Source: Flavobacterium silvaticum
GTDB lineage: Bacteria > Bacteroidota > Bacteroidia > Flavobacteriales > Flavobacteriaceae
Direction of reading: 5' to 3'
Assembly: GCF_012911565.1 (NCBI RefSeq)
Contig: NZ_JAAMPU010000101.1
Location: 62,001-126,000 of the forward strand
DNA length: 64,000 nt
The notes beneath the pieces were generated by a model, which was not told where the DNA came from, did not search any database, and was given only the letters and a program-made list of their open reading frames with translations. This document shows, piece after piece, positions 7,687 through 16,143 of the stretch; within the stretch, counting starts at the first letter, position 1, and each line of letters begins with the position of its first letter. Position numbers and translations under genes: made by a program.

Positions 7687-9912
7687 ATGAAGAAAATCTT
7701 TGCACTCCTTAGCCTGGTCGTAATTCCTTGTTTTGCACAGGAAAAGCCAAAGGAACAGGGACATCCAGATGTCAACAAATTCCGCCAGATGTATGATTTG
7801 CTCGCTACGCCGAATATGTACCGCACGGCTTCAGGTGCACCGGGCCCGGAATATTACCAGCAGCAGGCCGATTACAAAATGAGCGTGGAGCTTGACGATA
7901 AAAATGCAAAACTCTCCGGAACAGAGACTATCACGTATCATAACAACGCCAAGGAACCGCTTGAATATTTATGGATGCAGCTCGACCAGAACCAACAGTC
8001 GCGTACTTCGCTGAGTCCATTGGCTGAAAGTAATGGTCTTACTCCGGCCATGGGCGCTTCCGGTTTTTCACGTCAATACCTTGAAGAGAAATTCGATGGA
8101 GGTTTCAAGATCGAATCGGTTAAAGATGCCACAGGAAAACCATTGTCGTACACCATCAACCAAACCATGATGCGTATCAATCTGCCCCAGCCTTTGAAAG
8201 GTGGCGAAACCATTTCGTTTTCGGTCAAATGGTGGTACAACATCAATAATTATATGAAAGACGGCGGCCGTTCGGGTTACGAATATTTCCCAAAAGACGG
8301 TAACAGATTATACGTCCTCGCGCAGTTCTATCCGCGGATGGCCGTTTACAACGATGTGGAAGGCTGGCAGAACATGCAGTTCTGGGGTTCGGGAGAATTC
8401 GCGTTGCCGTTCGGTAATTTCGAAGTCGATATTACCGTTCCGGCCGATCATTTCCTCGATGCGACCGGAGTGTTGCAGAACCGGAATGAAGTCTACACAC
8501 CCGAACAAATCAAACGATACGAGCAGGCGACAAAATCATACGATAAACCTGTCGTCATCATCACCCAGGCTGAAGCCGAAAAAAATGAAAAAGGGTTTTC
8601 CGACAAGAAAAAAACCTGGAAATTCAAAGCAGAAAACGTACGTGATTTTGGGATTTCGACTTCAAGAAAATTCATTTCAGATGCCATGGCCGTAAAACTT
8701 GGCGGCAAAGACGTGATGGCGGTTTCGCTCTATCCGAAAGAAGGAAACCCGATGTGGGAAGAGTATTCTACGAGAGCGGTTGCCCACACGTTGAAATCGT
8801 ATTCCGCAAAGACGTTCGATTATCCGTATCCAAAGGCCATATCTGTCAACGCCCAGGACCAGGGAATGGAATACCCAATGATCTGCTGGAATTTCGGTCG
8901 TCCCGATGAAGGCGGGAAATACAGCGACAGGACCAAATACGGAATGCTCGGTGTCATCATCCATGAAGTAGGGCATAACTTTTTCCCGATGATCGTCAAT
9001 TCGGACGAGCGCCAATGGACGTGGATGGATGAAGGCCTCAATACCTTTTTGGAAACGTTGGCCGAACTCGAATTCGACCCGAACTTCCCGCTTGACAGAG
9101 GTTTGCCGAAATTAGTGGTTCCGTATATGAGCGGTGCGCAATCCGGGCTTGAACCAATTATGTCCAATTCGGAAAGCATCAAGCAATTCGGCAATAATGC
9201 GTACGGAAAACCGGCAACTGGCTTGATGATGCTTCGCGAAACCATCATGGGCCATGAGCTTTTCGATTATTCGTTCAAGATGTATGCGAACCGTTGGAAA
9301 TTCAAACATCCCACGCCCGACGATTTTTTCCGGACGATGGAAGATGCGTCTGCGACAGATTTGGACTGGTTTTTCCGCGGTTGGTTTTATACGACAGATT
9401 TCTGTGACATCGGGATCAAGGAAGTAAAACAGTATTTCGTCAGCGACAAAGCACCGGCAGGTTACAAAGCGCCGGAAGTGAATCGCCGGAATCGCCGCCA
9501 GATGTCAGGCCCGCTCGTGTATCTTACCGCTGATTCGGATCTTCCTGAATCTGATAAAAAACCATTTGCGATTTCACAGGTCAGTACGCTCGATGAATAC
9601 GTCAAAGCGAACTTTACCGAGGCAGAACGCCAGAAACTCAGCGACCCTAAATATTTCTATCAGGTCGATTTCGTGAAGCCCGGAGGTTTGGTCATGCCAA
9701 TCATCGTCGCGATTACCTACGAAGATGATTCTGTCGAAACACAGACATTCCCTGCCCAGATCTGGAGAAAGAACGATGAAACCGTGAGCCGTGTTTTTGC
9801 CGTAAACAAGAAAATCAAGAAAATCGAGCTCGACCCGAAATTGGAGACAGCCGACATCGATACGTCGAATAACCAATGGCCGTCTTCTGCACAAAAATCT
9901 AAATTCGATTAA
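7687..9912 (+). CDS. M1 family metallopeptidase
   Basis: A 741-residue exported zinc aminopeptidase-like enzyme with signal peptide MKKIFALLSLVVIPCFAQ. The zinc site is complete: 'HEVGHNFFP' (His426, Glu427, His430) with the third ligand Glu449 in 'WMDEGLNTFLE'. 'QDQGMEYPMICW' corresponds to the GxMEN-type substrate loop of M1 enzymes. The N-terminal beta domain ('DYKMSVELDDKNAKLSGTET') is typical. M1 enzymes remove N-terminal residues from peptides; here the site is probably periplasmic or outer membrane. It follows the DUF6702-like gene by 33 bp, so it may share the upstream transcript. Confidence 0.93.
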   Translation: MKKIFALLSLVVIPCFAQEKPKEQGHPDVNKFRQMYDLLATPNMYRTASGAPGPEYYQQQADYKMSVELDDKNAKLSGTETITYHNNAKEPLEYLWMQLDQNQQSRTSLSPLAESNGLTPAMGASGFSRQYLEEKFDGGFKIESVKDATGKPLSYTINQTMMRINLPQPLKGGETISFSVKWWYNINNYMKDGGRSGYEYFPKDGNRLYVLAQFYPRMAVYNDVEGWQNMQFWGSGEFALPFGNFEVDITVPADHFLDATGVLQNRNEVYTPEQIKRYEQATKSYDKPVVIITQAEAEKNEKGFSDKKKTWKFKAENVRDFGISTSRKFISDAMAVKLGGKDVMAVSLYPKEGNPMWEEYSTRAVAHTLKSYSAKTFDYPYPKAISVNAQDQGMEYPMICWNFGRPDEGGKYSDRTKYGMLGVIIHEVGHNFFPMIVNSDERQWTWMDEGLNTFLETLAELEFDPNFPLDRGLPKLVVPYMSGAQSGLEPIMSNSESIKQFGNNAYGKPATGLMMLRETIMGHELFDYSFKMYANRWKFKHPTPDDFFRTMEDASATDLDWFFRGWFYTTDFCDIGIKEVKQYFVSDKAPAGYKAPEVNRRNRRQMSGPLVYLTADSDLPESDKKPFAISQVSTLDEYVKANFTEAERQKLSDPKYFYQVDFVKPGGLVMPIIVAITYEDDSVETQTFPAQIWRKNDETVSRVFAVNKKIKKIELDPKLETADIDTSNNQWPSSAQKSKFD

Positions 9913-9925
9913 TGAAAAAAATGTT

Positions 9926-9976
9926 GTTACGCGATTTCCTGTTACGCGATTTTGAGTAACAGCTTTTTGCGTAACA
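9926..9976. repeat. GTTACGCGATTT direct repeats with inverted partner
   Basis: Two exact 12-nt copies of GTTACGCGATTT start at 9926 and 9941. GCGTAACA at 9969-9976 is the reverse complement of TGTTACGC at 9940-9947, so a hairpin can form. There is no T run, so this is not an obvious terminator. It lies between the M1 peptidase and tatA. Confidence 0.6.
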
Positions 9977-10027
9977 CATTCATCGAATAATTTGTTAACA
10001 TCCAAACCGCGACGGCAGGCAACTTCG

Positions 10028-10035
10028 TAACTTTG
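10028..10035 (+). promoter_or_regulatory. -7 box for tatA
   Basis: TAACTTTG, a perfect TAnnTTTG, lies 20 bp before the tatA ATG. No well-spaced -33 TTG is seen. Confidence 0.5.
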
Positions 10036-10055
10036 GAAAATTAATTTTACTACTT

Positions 10056-10379
10056 ATGTTCGGAATCGGCGGAGGAGAAATGATCTTCATCATCTTTATA
10101 GCACTGATGCTATTCGGGTCAGATAAAATCCCTGAAATGGCAAGGGCGCTCGGTAAGGGAATGCGTCAATTGAAAGATGCCACCAACGATATCAAATCTG
10201 AAATCCAGAAAGGGGCCGAAGCCAACGGTCTCGATAAATCGCTTTTGGATATAAAAGGAAGTATCAACCGCGAAATCGAGAAGGCGAAAGAAAATATCGG
10301 TGGACACTCGGAATCTTTGGAACAGTCCCGTCAGGATATTGAAGATATTACGTCAGGTCCAATCCAACGCCAGAGATAA
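10056..10379 (+). CDS. tatA: Twin-arginine translocase subunit TatA/TatE-like
   Basis: A 107-residue protein with the standard TatA plan: a short N-terminal membrane helix (EMIFIIFIALMLFG), then the FGSDKIPE hinge (typical FGxxKxPE), an amphipathic helix (MARALGKGMRQLKDATNDIK) and a charged tail. TatA oligomers form the pathway for folded proteins delivered by TatBC. TatC is not in the window. Its stop codon shares one base with the start of the PAP2 gene (TAATG). Confidence 0.92.
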   Translation: MFGIGGGEMIFIIFIALMLFGSDKIPEMARALGKGMRQLKDATNDIKSEIQKGAEANGLDKSLLDIKGSINREIEKAKENIGGHSESLEQSRQDIEDITSGPIQRQR

Positions 10380-10993
10380 TGCTCGAAAAGCTGCTTGAAA
10401 TAGATCGCGAAGTTTTTTTGTGGCTGAATAACCTCGGCTCCGAAACTTTTGATCCGTTGTGGTTACTCATCACGAAATTCACGAGTTGGATCCCGATTTT
10501 TGCCATTATCCTATACCTGACTTTCAAAAGGCTCGGATGGAGACACGCCGTGCTGATTATCGTCTGTATCGCCTTATTGTTATTGCTGACAGACCAAACC
10601 ACCAATCTTTTCAAATATACGGTCCAGCGATTACGGCCCGGAAATAATCCTGAGCTCGCAAAGCTCATGCGGATTGTACAGACACGTAAATCGTTCAGCT
10701 TTATTTCCGGACACGCGTCCAACTCCATGGCGGTTGCGTTTTTTGTGTACCACGTGATGAAACCGTATATAAAGTATTTGGGTTTCTTTTTCCTGTGGCC
10801 GCTTATATTTGCTTATAGCCGCATTTACCTCGGGTTGCATTATCCGCTAGATATTCTTTGTGGGTACGCGTATGGGATTTTTACCGGCTGGCTGTTGCTT
10901 CGTCTTTACGCCTATCTGCGCAACCGGTTTTTTCCGGACCAAAAAGAAAACCTAGACCACCCGACTAACAGTGAGCCCGTCACGAATGGGTAA
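10379..10993 (+). CDS. PAP2 family phosphatase (membrane)
   Basis: A 204-residue multi-pass membrane protein with the three acid-phosphatase signature motifs: 'KYTVQRLRPG' (KxxxxxxRP), 'FSFISGHASNS' (the SGH motif) and 'SRIYLGLHYPLDI' (SRxxxxxHxxxD). Such enzymes dephosphorylate lipid phosphates, undecaprenyl pyrophosphate being a common substrate, but the substrate here is not shown. Its start overlaps the tatA stop by one base. Its last 42 bp overlap the convergent O-methyltransferase. Confidence 0.92.
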   Translation: MLEKLLEIDREVFLWLNNLGSETFDPLWLLITKFTSWIPIFAIILYLTFKRLGWRHAVLIIVCIALLLLLTDQTTNLFKYTVQRLRPGNNPELAKLMRIVQTRKSFSFISGHASNSMAVAFFVYHVMKPYIKYLGFFFLWPLIFAYSRIYLGLHYPLDILCGYAYGIFTGWLLLRLYAYLRNRFFPDQKENLDHPTNSEPVTNG

Positions 10994-11593
10994 CAAGACC
11001 GTTTCCACACGGGCATCTGAATTTATTTTTTCGTTGTAGGCGAGAAGCGCGATGGTGCTTTTATCGTTTGGCTTTACGGGTTCAAGGATTTTTCCGCTCC
11101 ATAGTACGTTATCTGAAAGAATCAGTCCGCCTTTGTTCATTTTGGGAACGATGAGGTCGAAATAATTCGAATAGTTTTCCTTGTCGGCATCTATAAAAAC
11201 CAAATCGTATTTTTTATCGATCATCGGAATGATTTCAAGCGCATTCCCAAGGTGTTGTATAATCTGGTTTCCGTGTTCGGACAAATCGAAATACTTACGC
11301 TGGAAGTCGAACAATTCCTCGTTGTTGTCAATGGTGTCGATGCTTCCGTCCGTAGCCAGACCTTCGGCAAGGCAAAGTGTTGCATAACCGGTATACGTCC
11401 CGATTTCAAGGATATTTTTCGGTTTTGAAATTTTCGAAATCATACTCAAAACACGTCCCTGCAAATGTCCGCTGAGCATTCGGGGCTGTAAAATCTTCTG
11501 GTGTGTTTCGCGATTCAGTTTTGCCAGCAATTCCGGTTCGGGTTGCGAATGGTTTTCAGAATAGCTTTCGAGTGCTTCGGAAATGAAATGCAT
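10952..11593 (-). CDS. O-methyltransferase (SAM-dependent, class I)
   Basis: A 213-residue protein of the O-methyltransferase family 3 (catechol/caffeoyl-CoA type). 'PKNILEIGTYTGYATLCLAE' is the SAM-binding loop, 'SIDTIDNNEE' ends in the acidic residue for the ribose, and 'YDLVFIDADKENYSNYFDLI' holds the metal-binding Asp region, followed by 'GGLILSDNVLWSG'. The methyl acceptor is unknown. The coding 3' end lies inside the PAP2 coding region on the other strand. Confidence 0.92.
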   Translation of the reverse strand: MHFISEALESYSENHSQPEPELLAKLNRETHQKILQPRMLSGHLQGRVLSMISKISKPKNILEIGTYTGYATLCLAEGLATDGSIDTIDNNEELFDFQRKYFDLSEHGNQIIQHLGNALEIIPMIDKKYDLVFIDADKENYSNYFDLIVPKMNKGGLILSDNVLWSGKILEPVKPNDKSTIALLAYNEKINSDARVETVLLPIRDGLTVSRVV

Positions 11594-11607
11594 GATACCT
11601 TTTTATG

Positions 11608-11615
11608 CAAAAATA
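11608..11615 (-). promoter_or_regulatory. -7 box for the O-methyltransferase gene
   Basis: The minus strand reads TATTTTTG (TAnnTTTG), ending about 15 bp before the ATG at 11593. It lies just beyond the 3' end of the T9SS hydrolase gene. Confidence 0.45.
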
Positions 11616-11622
11616 ACAGGAA

Positions 11623-12873
11623 TCAGCGCGATGATTTTATAAATGGTACCGATGTTTTTTGATTATCGAAATTGATCTGCAGAAAATATGAACCCATTTT
11701 CAAATCAGATACATCGATCGAAGTGGCATTTCGTTCGGTTTTGAGGACTTGACCAAGATTATTGACGATGCGGATTTCGGGATTTCCCTGCGGCAGATTT
11801 TGGATCGACAACACATTGGAAGCCGGATTCGGATACACCAGTATCTTTTCAACCTGGTTTTGGGCGACCGATAAGATTTCCTGGCAGAATTCACCTCTTT
11901 CGTTCACATCGGCCGAACACGGAAATTCATACGTGCTTTGCAAATGCGTTGGCGACGGTGCATCTGTCCAGGTCAGATTCCCCAAACTTTCCATATTGAT
12001 TTGTGCCGTGCTTCCGTTGCCCAATGCCATTTGCTGGGCCGTCGTATTTCCGGTGAACGAATAATCGGCGAGCGCATCCATGAGCCGGAACGTCACATAA
12101 GAATCAAGCGCATCGAATTCACCGCTGTCACTGTATTGTGCCGGAAGCGTATGATCGGCCACATAATCGTATCCGTCGACCGTAATCGAATGCACAATCA
12201 GGCAATCTTTATGCGATGCCGGAATGGCAATGTGGTTGAAAATATCCATGCCCATACGGTGGTCGTTTGTGGTGTCGTCATCGTACAAAACCGTCAGCAT
12301 ATTGCAATCGACAGGATATTGCGGCAAATTATCCGAACCCAACTCATACGAATACCAAGGTGCCGAACAGTAAATGAATTTGCCGTTGCTTCCCCAATTG
12401 TTTTCGGTAAACGCGCGATAGGCGAGGCGAGGCGTAGCACCACCTCCGAACGATTGTCCAAAGAAACCGACGCGGCTCGTATCAATGAATTCCGGATGAA
12501 GCTGGGCCGCTTTTTCAAATCCGTCGAACAGTGTATTGTAGCGTTCCGGAATATCGACGCCGACCGTTTTATACGGGACAAAAACTACGGCGTATCCGCG
12601 GGTTACAAGATGGCGGATGTTTTCGATATGATACAAGGTGTCGGTGGAAGCATAACCGTGCGAATAGAAAATAGTCGGTACGGCTGAGGTGTAATCTGAC
12701 GGATAGAAAACAGAAATCGGATGATTGGCATCCCAATGATCGTTTGTGATGTCGATGTGGCTTACGGGATGATTCCCGTCGGCTCCATAACCTGAAGAAA
12801 TGGCTGGAACCGGGCCTTGGAATTGTGCAACTGAAATAACAGGTGCGAGAAGAAAGAGCCAAAGATATTTCAT
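11623..12873 (-). CDS. Secreted alpha/beta hydrolase with T9SS sorting domain
   Basis: A 416-residue exported protein with signal MKYLWLFLLAPVISVAQ. The catalytic region resembles dienelactone-hydrolase or cutinase-like enzymes: 'PTIFYSHGYASTDTL' (oxyanion region), 'VGFFGQSFGGGATPR' with nucleophile Ser in GQSFGG (near 144), and 'MLTVLYDDDTTNDHRMG' as a candidate acid region. The C-terminal 75 residues form a type A T9SS sorting domain: 'ILVYPNPASNVLSIQ', 'IRIVNNLGQVL' and 'GSYFLQINFDN'. It should therefore be released or surface-anchored by the T9SS and act on an external ester or polyester; the substrate is not known. Confidence 0.85.
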   Translation of the reverse strand: MKYLWLFLLAPVISVAQFQGPVPAISSGYGADGNHPVSHIDITNDHWDANHPISVFYPSDYTSAVPTIFYSHGYASTDTLYHIENIRHLVTRGYAVVFVPYKTVGVDIPERYNTLFDGFEKAAQLHPEFIDTSRVGFFGQSFGGGATPRLAYRAFTENNWGSNGKFIYCSAPWYSYELGSDNLPQYPVDCNMLTVLYDDDTTNDHRMGMDIFNHIAIPASHKDCLIVHSITVDGYDYVADHTLPAQYSDSGEFDALDSYVTFRLMDALADYSFTGNTTAQQMALGNGSTAQINMESLGNLTWTDAPSPTHLQSTYEFPCSADVNERGEFCQEILSVAQNQVEKILVYPNPASNVLSIQNLPQGNPEIRIVNNLGQVLKTERNATSIDVSDLKMGSYFLQINFDNQKTSVPFIKSSR

Positions 12874-12958
12874 GCTGTTTTTTTAGAGGTGACGGTTTCC
12901 CTGACTGATATAGCCTTCAATGGTTTAGTCGGTATTTTTCAAAAAAGCCATTTTAACG

Positions 12959-12966
12959 TACCTTTG
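12959..12966 (+). promoter_or_regulatory. -7 box for rlmN (leaderless or nearly so)
   Basis: TACCTTTG ends only 4 bp before the rlmN ATG (12971). With Bacteroidota spacing, transcription would start at or next to the start codon. No good -33 is visible. Confidence 0.55.
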
Positions 12967-12970
12967 CCCG

Positions 12971-14017
12971 ATGCAATTGGAAAAGAAGGACATTCGCGCA
13001 CTTTCAAAAGACCAGCTCCGGGATTTTTTTGTTTCCCAGGGCGACAAGTCTTTCCGTGGAAACCAGGTCTATGAATGGCTTTGGGGCAAGAGCGCCCACA
13101 AGTTCGAAGATATGACCAACTTGTCGAAATCGACACGCGAGCTTCTCGAGAAAAATTTCGTCATCAATTTTATCAAGGTCGATAAGATGCAGCAAAGCGA
13201 AGACGGAACCGTAAAGAATGCGGTTCGGCTTCACGATGGTTTGCTCGTAGAAAGTGTATTGATCCCGACCGAAACCCGGACGACCGCTTGTGTATCTTCT
13301 CAAGTAGGTTGTAGCCTCGATTGTAATTTTTGTGCGACGGCCCAACTCAAGCGTATGCGAAACCTGAATCCGGATGAAATCTTCGACCAGGTTGCCGCGA
13401 TCGATAAAGAAAGCCGCCTGTATCACGACCGTCCGTTGTCGAACATTGTTTTTATGGGAATGGGCGAACCGTTGATGAATTACAACAATGTATTGTCTGC
13501 GATAGAAAAAATCACTTCGGAAGAAGGTTTGGGAATGTCGCCAAAACGCATTACGGTTTCCACTTCGGGCATTCCGAAAATGATCCGCAAAATGGCTGAC
13601 GATGGCGTCAGATTCAAACTGGCCGTGTCACTCCATTCGGCTGTTGAAGAAACCCGGAATAGAATTATGCCTTTCAGCAAGAATTTCCCGTTGACGGATC
13701 TGCGTGACGCGCTGCAATACTGGTATCAGAAAACCAAAAGCCGTGTTACCTACGAATATGTGGTCTGGAAAGGAATCAACGACGATAAAAAGTCAATCGA
13801 TGCGTTGGTGAAATTCTGCAAATACGTGCCTTGCAAGGTCAACCTGATCGAATACAACGCCATAGGTGACGATGAATTCCAGCAAGCCGACGATGCCGCC
13901 ATAGATGCCTACATCAAAGCACTCGAAAACAATGATATCGTAGCCAAAGTGCGCCGTAGCCGCGGAAAAGATATCGATGCAGCGTGTGGCCAGCTTGCCA
14001 ATAAGGAAGAGGCATAA
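12971..14017 (+). CDS. rlmN: 23S rRNA (A2503-C2) / tRNA (A37-C2) methyltransferase RlmN
   Basis: A 348-residue radical-SAM enzyme. The iron-sulfur motif CxxxCxxC is Cys114, Cys118, Cys121 in 'CSLDCNFCATAQ'. 'NIVFMGMGEPLMNYNNV', 'ITVSTSGIPKMI', 'KLAVSLHSA' and 'VNLIEYNAIGD' are all RlmN landmarks, and 'GKDIDAACGQLA' near the C terminus carries the second conserved catalytic Cys. It methylates C2 of A2503 in 23S rRNA and A37 in some tRNAs. Its full length matches the family. It is a single gene with its own promoter, facing away from the hydrolase at 11623-12873. Confidence 0.97.
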   Translation: MQLEKKDIRALSKDQLRDFFVSQGDKSFRGNQVYEWLWGKSAHKFEDMTNLSKSTRELLEKNFVINFIKVDKMQQSEDGTVKNAVRLHDGLLVESVLIPTETRTTACVSSQVGCSLDCNFCATAQLKRMRNLNPDEIFDQVAAIDKESRLYHDRPLSNIVFMGMGEPLMNYNNVLSAIEKITSEEGLGMSPKRITVSTSGIPKMIRKMADDGVRFKLAVSLHSAVEETRNRIMPFSKNFPLTDLRDALQYWYQKTKSRVTYEYVVWKGINDDKKSIDALVKFCKYVPCKVNLIEYNAIGDDEFQQADDAAIDAYIKALENNDIVAKVRRSRGKDIDAACGQLANKEEA

Positions 14018-14043
14018 AAAAACGCCCCGGTTTCCCGGAACGT
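14016..14043 (-). terminator. Probable terminator of the lipoprotein gene
   Basis: Read on the minus strand, a GC-rich imperfect hairpin (CCGG/CCGG core, loop GAAA, outer ACG/CGT) runs into seven T residues. It overlaps the rlmN stop region and would end the convergent gene 14068-14898. Confidence 0.5.
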
Positions 14044-14067
14044 CTTCAGGCATAGATCAAAAAAGTA

Positions 14068-14898
14068 TCAATATCCCAGAGTGATTGCGATTGCCGAACC
14101 TCCGTTTATCGAGAGTGTTGCATTGGCATCGCACTGTCCGTTTCCGTAATCAAGTACGGCGGAATTTTCCCCACGGGTTATATTCAGCGTTCCGCTTACG
14201 ATGTGCGGACATGTCATTTCAAACCGAAGTGGTGTGCCTACTGTGGATGTTTGCGTGCCTGATGGGAAAGTCGTTGTCCAGCTTCCGGAAACCAGGTACA
14301 CATTGTCAAGCCAGTAGGGTGTGTCGTAACCGGCAATCAATTCGCGCACGCGGTGGCCGTTTCTGGTGTAGACATTCCCATTCGGGTAGGTGACTACATA
14401 ATTAAAGTCGATATCGGCCACGGTATGCGATTCAGGTTGGGCCGTTGTGCTTTGGTTGGTGAAACTTAGGTTGCGGTTGCCTTCTACAAGTCGGTCGTTG
14501 TGATAGAAATCTGTCAGCGTGTAATCGATTACATAAGGTTCGGAACTGAAATCGGTGCTTCCGGTCACTGTGATCGTACCTGAAACCGAACTGCCGTTGT
14601 TCAGTGTACAACCTTCCCCAAACGTAATGACCGAAGTCCAGGAAGTGGCTGTAAATGTTGTTGAAACGGTGGCGCAATTGGGAAGGATGCTCTGGAAAGC
14701 TCCGGCTGCCGAACGTCCGGTTGCCGCGAGCTGGACGCGATATTGATCTTCCGCAATGGTACTGATGTCGTCGCTTATTCCGTCCATTTCGGCATTGACA
14801 CGTGCATCTTCTGAATTGAACCGGTCTTCATCGTCCCGGTTACAACCTGTCGCGAATAGTCCGAGTGCGATCAGGGCAATTAGCAATTTTCTTTTCAT
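14068..14898 (-). CDS. Uncharacterised lipoprotein
   Basis: A 276-residue protein with a lipoprotein signal (MKRKLLIALIALGLFATGC, Cys19). A short acidic linker follows, then beta-rich sequence with many Thr, Ser and Gly ('GSSVSGTITVTGSTDF', 'YTRNGHRVRELIAGY', 'VSGTLNITRGENSAVLDYG'). I recognise no domain. It is probably anchored in the outer membrane. It converges with rlmN and stands alone. Confidence 0.8.
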   Translation of the reverse strand: MKRKLLIALIALGLFATGCNRDDEDRFNSEDARVNAEMDGISDDISTIAEDQYRVQLAATGRSAAGAFQSILPNCATVSTTFTATSWTSVITFGEGCTLNNGSSVSGTITVTGSTDFSSEPYVIDYTLTDFYHNDRLVEGNRNLSFTNQSTTAQPESHTVADIDFNYVVTYPNGNVYTRNGHRVRELIAGYDTPYWLDNVYLVSGSWTTTFPSGTQTSTVGTPLRFEMTCPHIVSGTLNITRGENSAVLDYGNGQCDANATLSINGGSAIAITLGY

Positions 14899-15022
14899 AA
14901 GGCTGAGGTTTTAGATGTTATTTCGGGTCGCTTTTGGGTTTTACCTGTGGCCCGAGCGGGCAATAGATGAACACTTTAACAAAAGGTTTACAATGGTATA
15001 AAAAAAATAGTGAGGTTACTGT

Positions 15023-15030
15023 TATCTTTG
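15023..15030 (+). promoter_or_regulatory. -7 box for the polyprenyl synthase gene
   Basis: TATCTTTG ends 7 bp before the ATG at 15038, leaving at most a few untranslated bases. No clear -33. Confidence 0.5.
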
Positions 15031-15037
15031 GGCTTCA

Positions 15038-16015
15038 ATGAACATCACAGCGCAAATCAAGCAGCCGATTCAGGCCGAAATGGAACTCTTCGAAAAGAAG
15101 TTCTATCAGTCCATGACGTCTCATGTGGCGCTGCTCAACCGCATTACGTACTATATCGTAAACCGAAAGGGCAAACAGATGCGGCCGATGTTTGTTTTCC
15201 TTGTCGCCAAAATGGTTTCAGACTCGGGAGTGAACGAACGAACGTATCGCGGCGCATCTGTAATCGAACTCATCCATACGGCTACTTTGGTCCACGATGA
15301 TGTGGTCGACGACAGTAACCAAAGACGCGGGTTCTTTTCCATCAACGCGCTTTGGAAAAATAAAATCGCTGTTCTTGTTGGCGATTACCTGTTGTCGAAA
15401 GGATTATTGCTTTCTATTGACAACGGTGATTTCGACCTGCTTCAGATTATTTCCGTTGCCGTGCGTGAAATGAGCGAAGGGGAATTATTGCAGATTGAAA
15501 AAGCACGACGGCTTGATATTACAGAAGATGTGTATTACGACATCATTCGAAAAAAGACCGCAACGTTGATTGCTTCGTGTTGTGCACTTGGAGCCAGATC
15601 TGTTTCAGAAGATGCATCGGTCGTGGAAAACATGCGCAATTTTGGTGAACTCATCGGAATGGCGTTCCAGATCAAGGACGACCTTTTTGATTATACGGAT
15701 GAAGTCATCGGTAAACCAACCGGAATCGACATCAAGGAACAAAAAATGACATTGCCGCTGATTCATGTGTTGAATTCCGTTTCCAAAAAAGATAAGGATT
15801 GGGTCATCAATTCCATCAAAAACCACAATAAGGATAAGAAGCGTGTCAAAGAAGTAATCGCTTTTGTAAAGAACAACCGCGGTTTGGAATATGCCGAGAA
15901 CAAGATGGAAGAATTCCGCATAAAGGCACTGGAATGCCTTAAAAGCTTCCCGGAATCTGAATACAAATCGGCTCTCGAACTTATGGTCAACTACGTCATC
16001 GAAAGAAAAAAATAA
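15038..16015 (+). CDS. Polyprenyl diphosphate synthase (trans-isoprenyl)
   Basis: A 325-residue all-helical cytoplasmic enzyme. The first aspartate-rich motif is 'LVHDDVVDDSNQRRG' (DDxxD with the following Arg pair). The second is 'FQIKDDLFDYTDEVIGKPTG'. 'GKQMRPMFVFLVAKM' is the IPP-binding segment. It condenses isopentenyl diphosphate into a medium or long chain for quinones; chain length cannot be assigned from the motifs alone, although octaprenyl or heptaprenyl synthases look most like it. Its own promoter lies just upstream. Confidence 0.93.
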   Translation: MNITAQIKQPIQAEMELFEKKFYQSMTSHVALLNRITYYIVNRKGKQMRPMFVFLVAKMVSDSGVNERTYRGASVIELIHTATLVHDDVVDDSNQRRGFFSINALWKNKIAVLVGDYLLSKGLLLSIDNGDFDLLQIISVAVREMSEGELLQIEKARRLDITEDVYYDIIRKKTATLIASCCALGARSVSEDASVVENMRNFGELIGMAFQIKDDLFDYTDEVIGKPTGIDIKEQKMTLPLIHVLNSVSKKDKDWVINSIKNHNKDKKRVKEVIAFVKNNRGLEYAENKMEEFRIKALECLKSFPESEYKSALELMVNYVIERKK

Positions 16016-16143
16016 TTATTTTCATCTCTGTAAGTTTCTGTAAAATAATTGATTAAAAATTATTTTCTTCCTTTTTTGCACTTTGCTACAACGAAAATCC
16101 AAAAGCCTGCGTCTATGCTTTTGAAAATACTTAATAACCGGTT

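Noticed and set aside
11938..12687. 249-codon plus-strand frame inside the T9SS hydrolase gene
   Set aside because: A shadow with Arg/His/Ile-rich composition; the minus-strand frame has signal peptide, catalytic motif and sorting domain.
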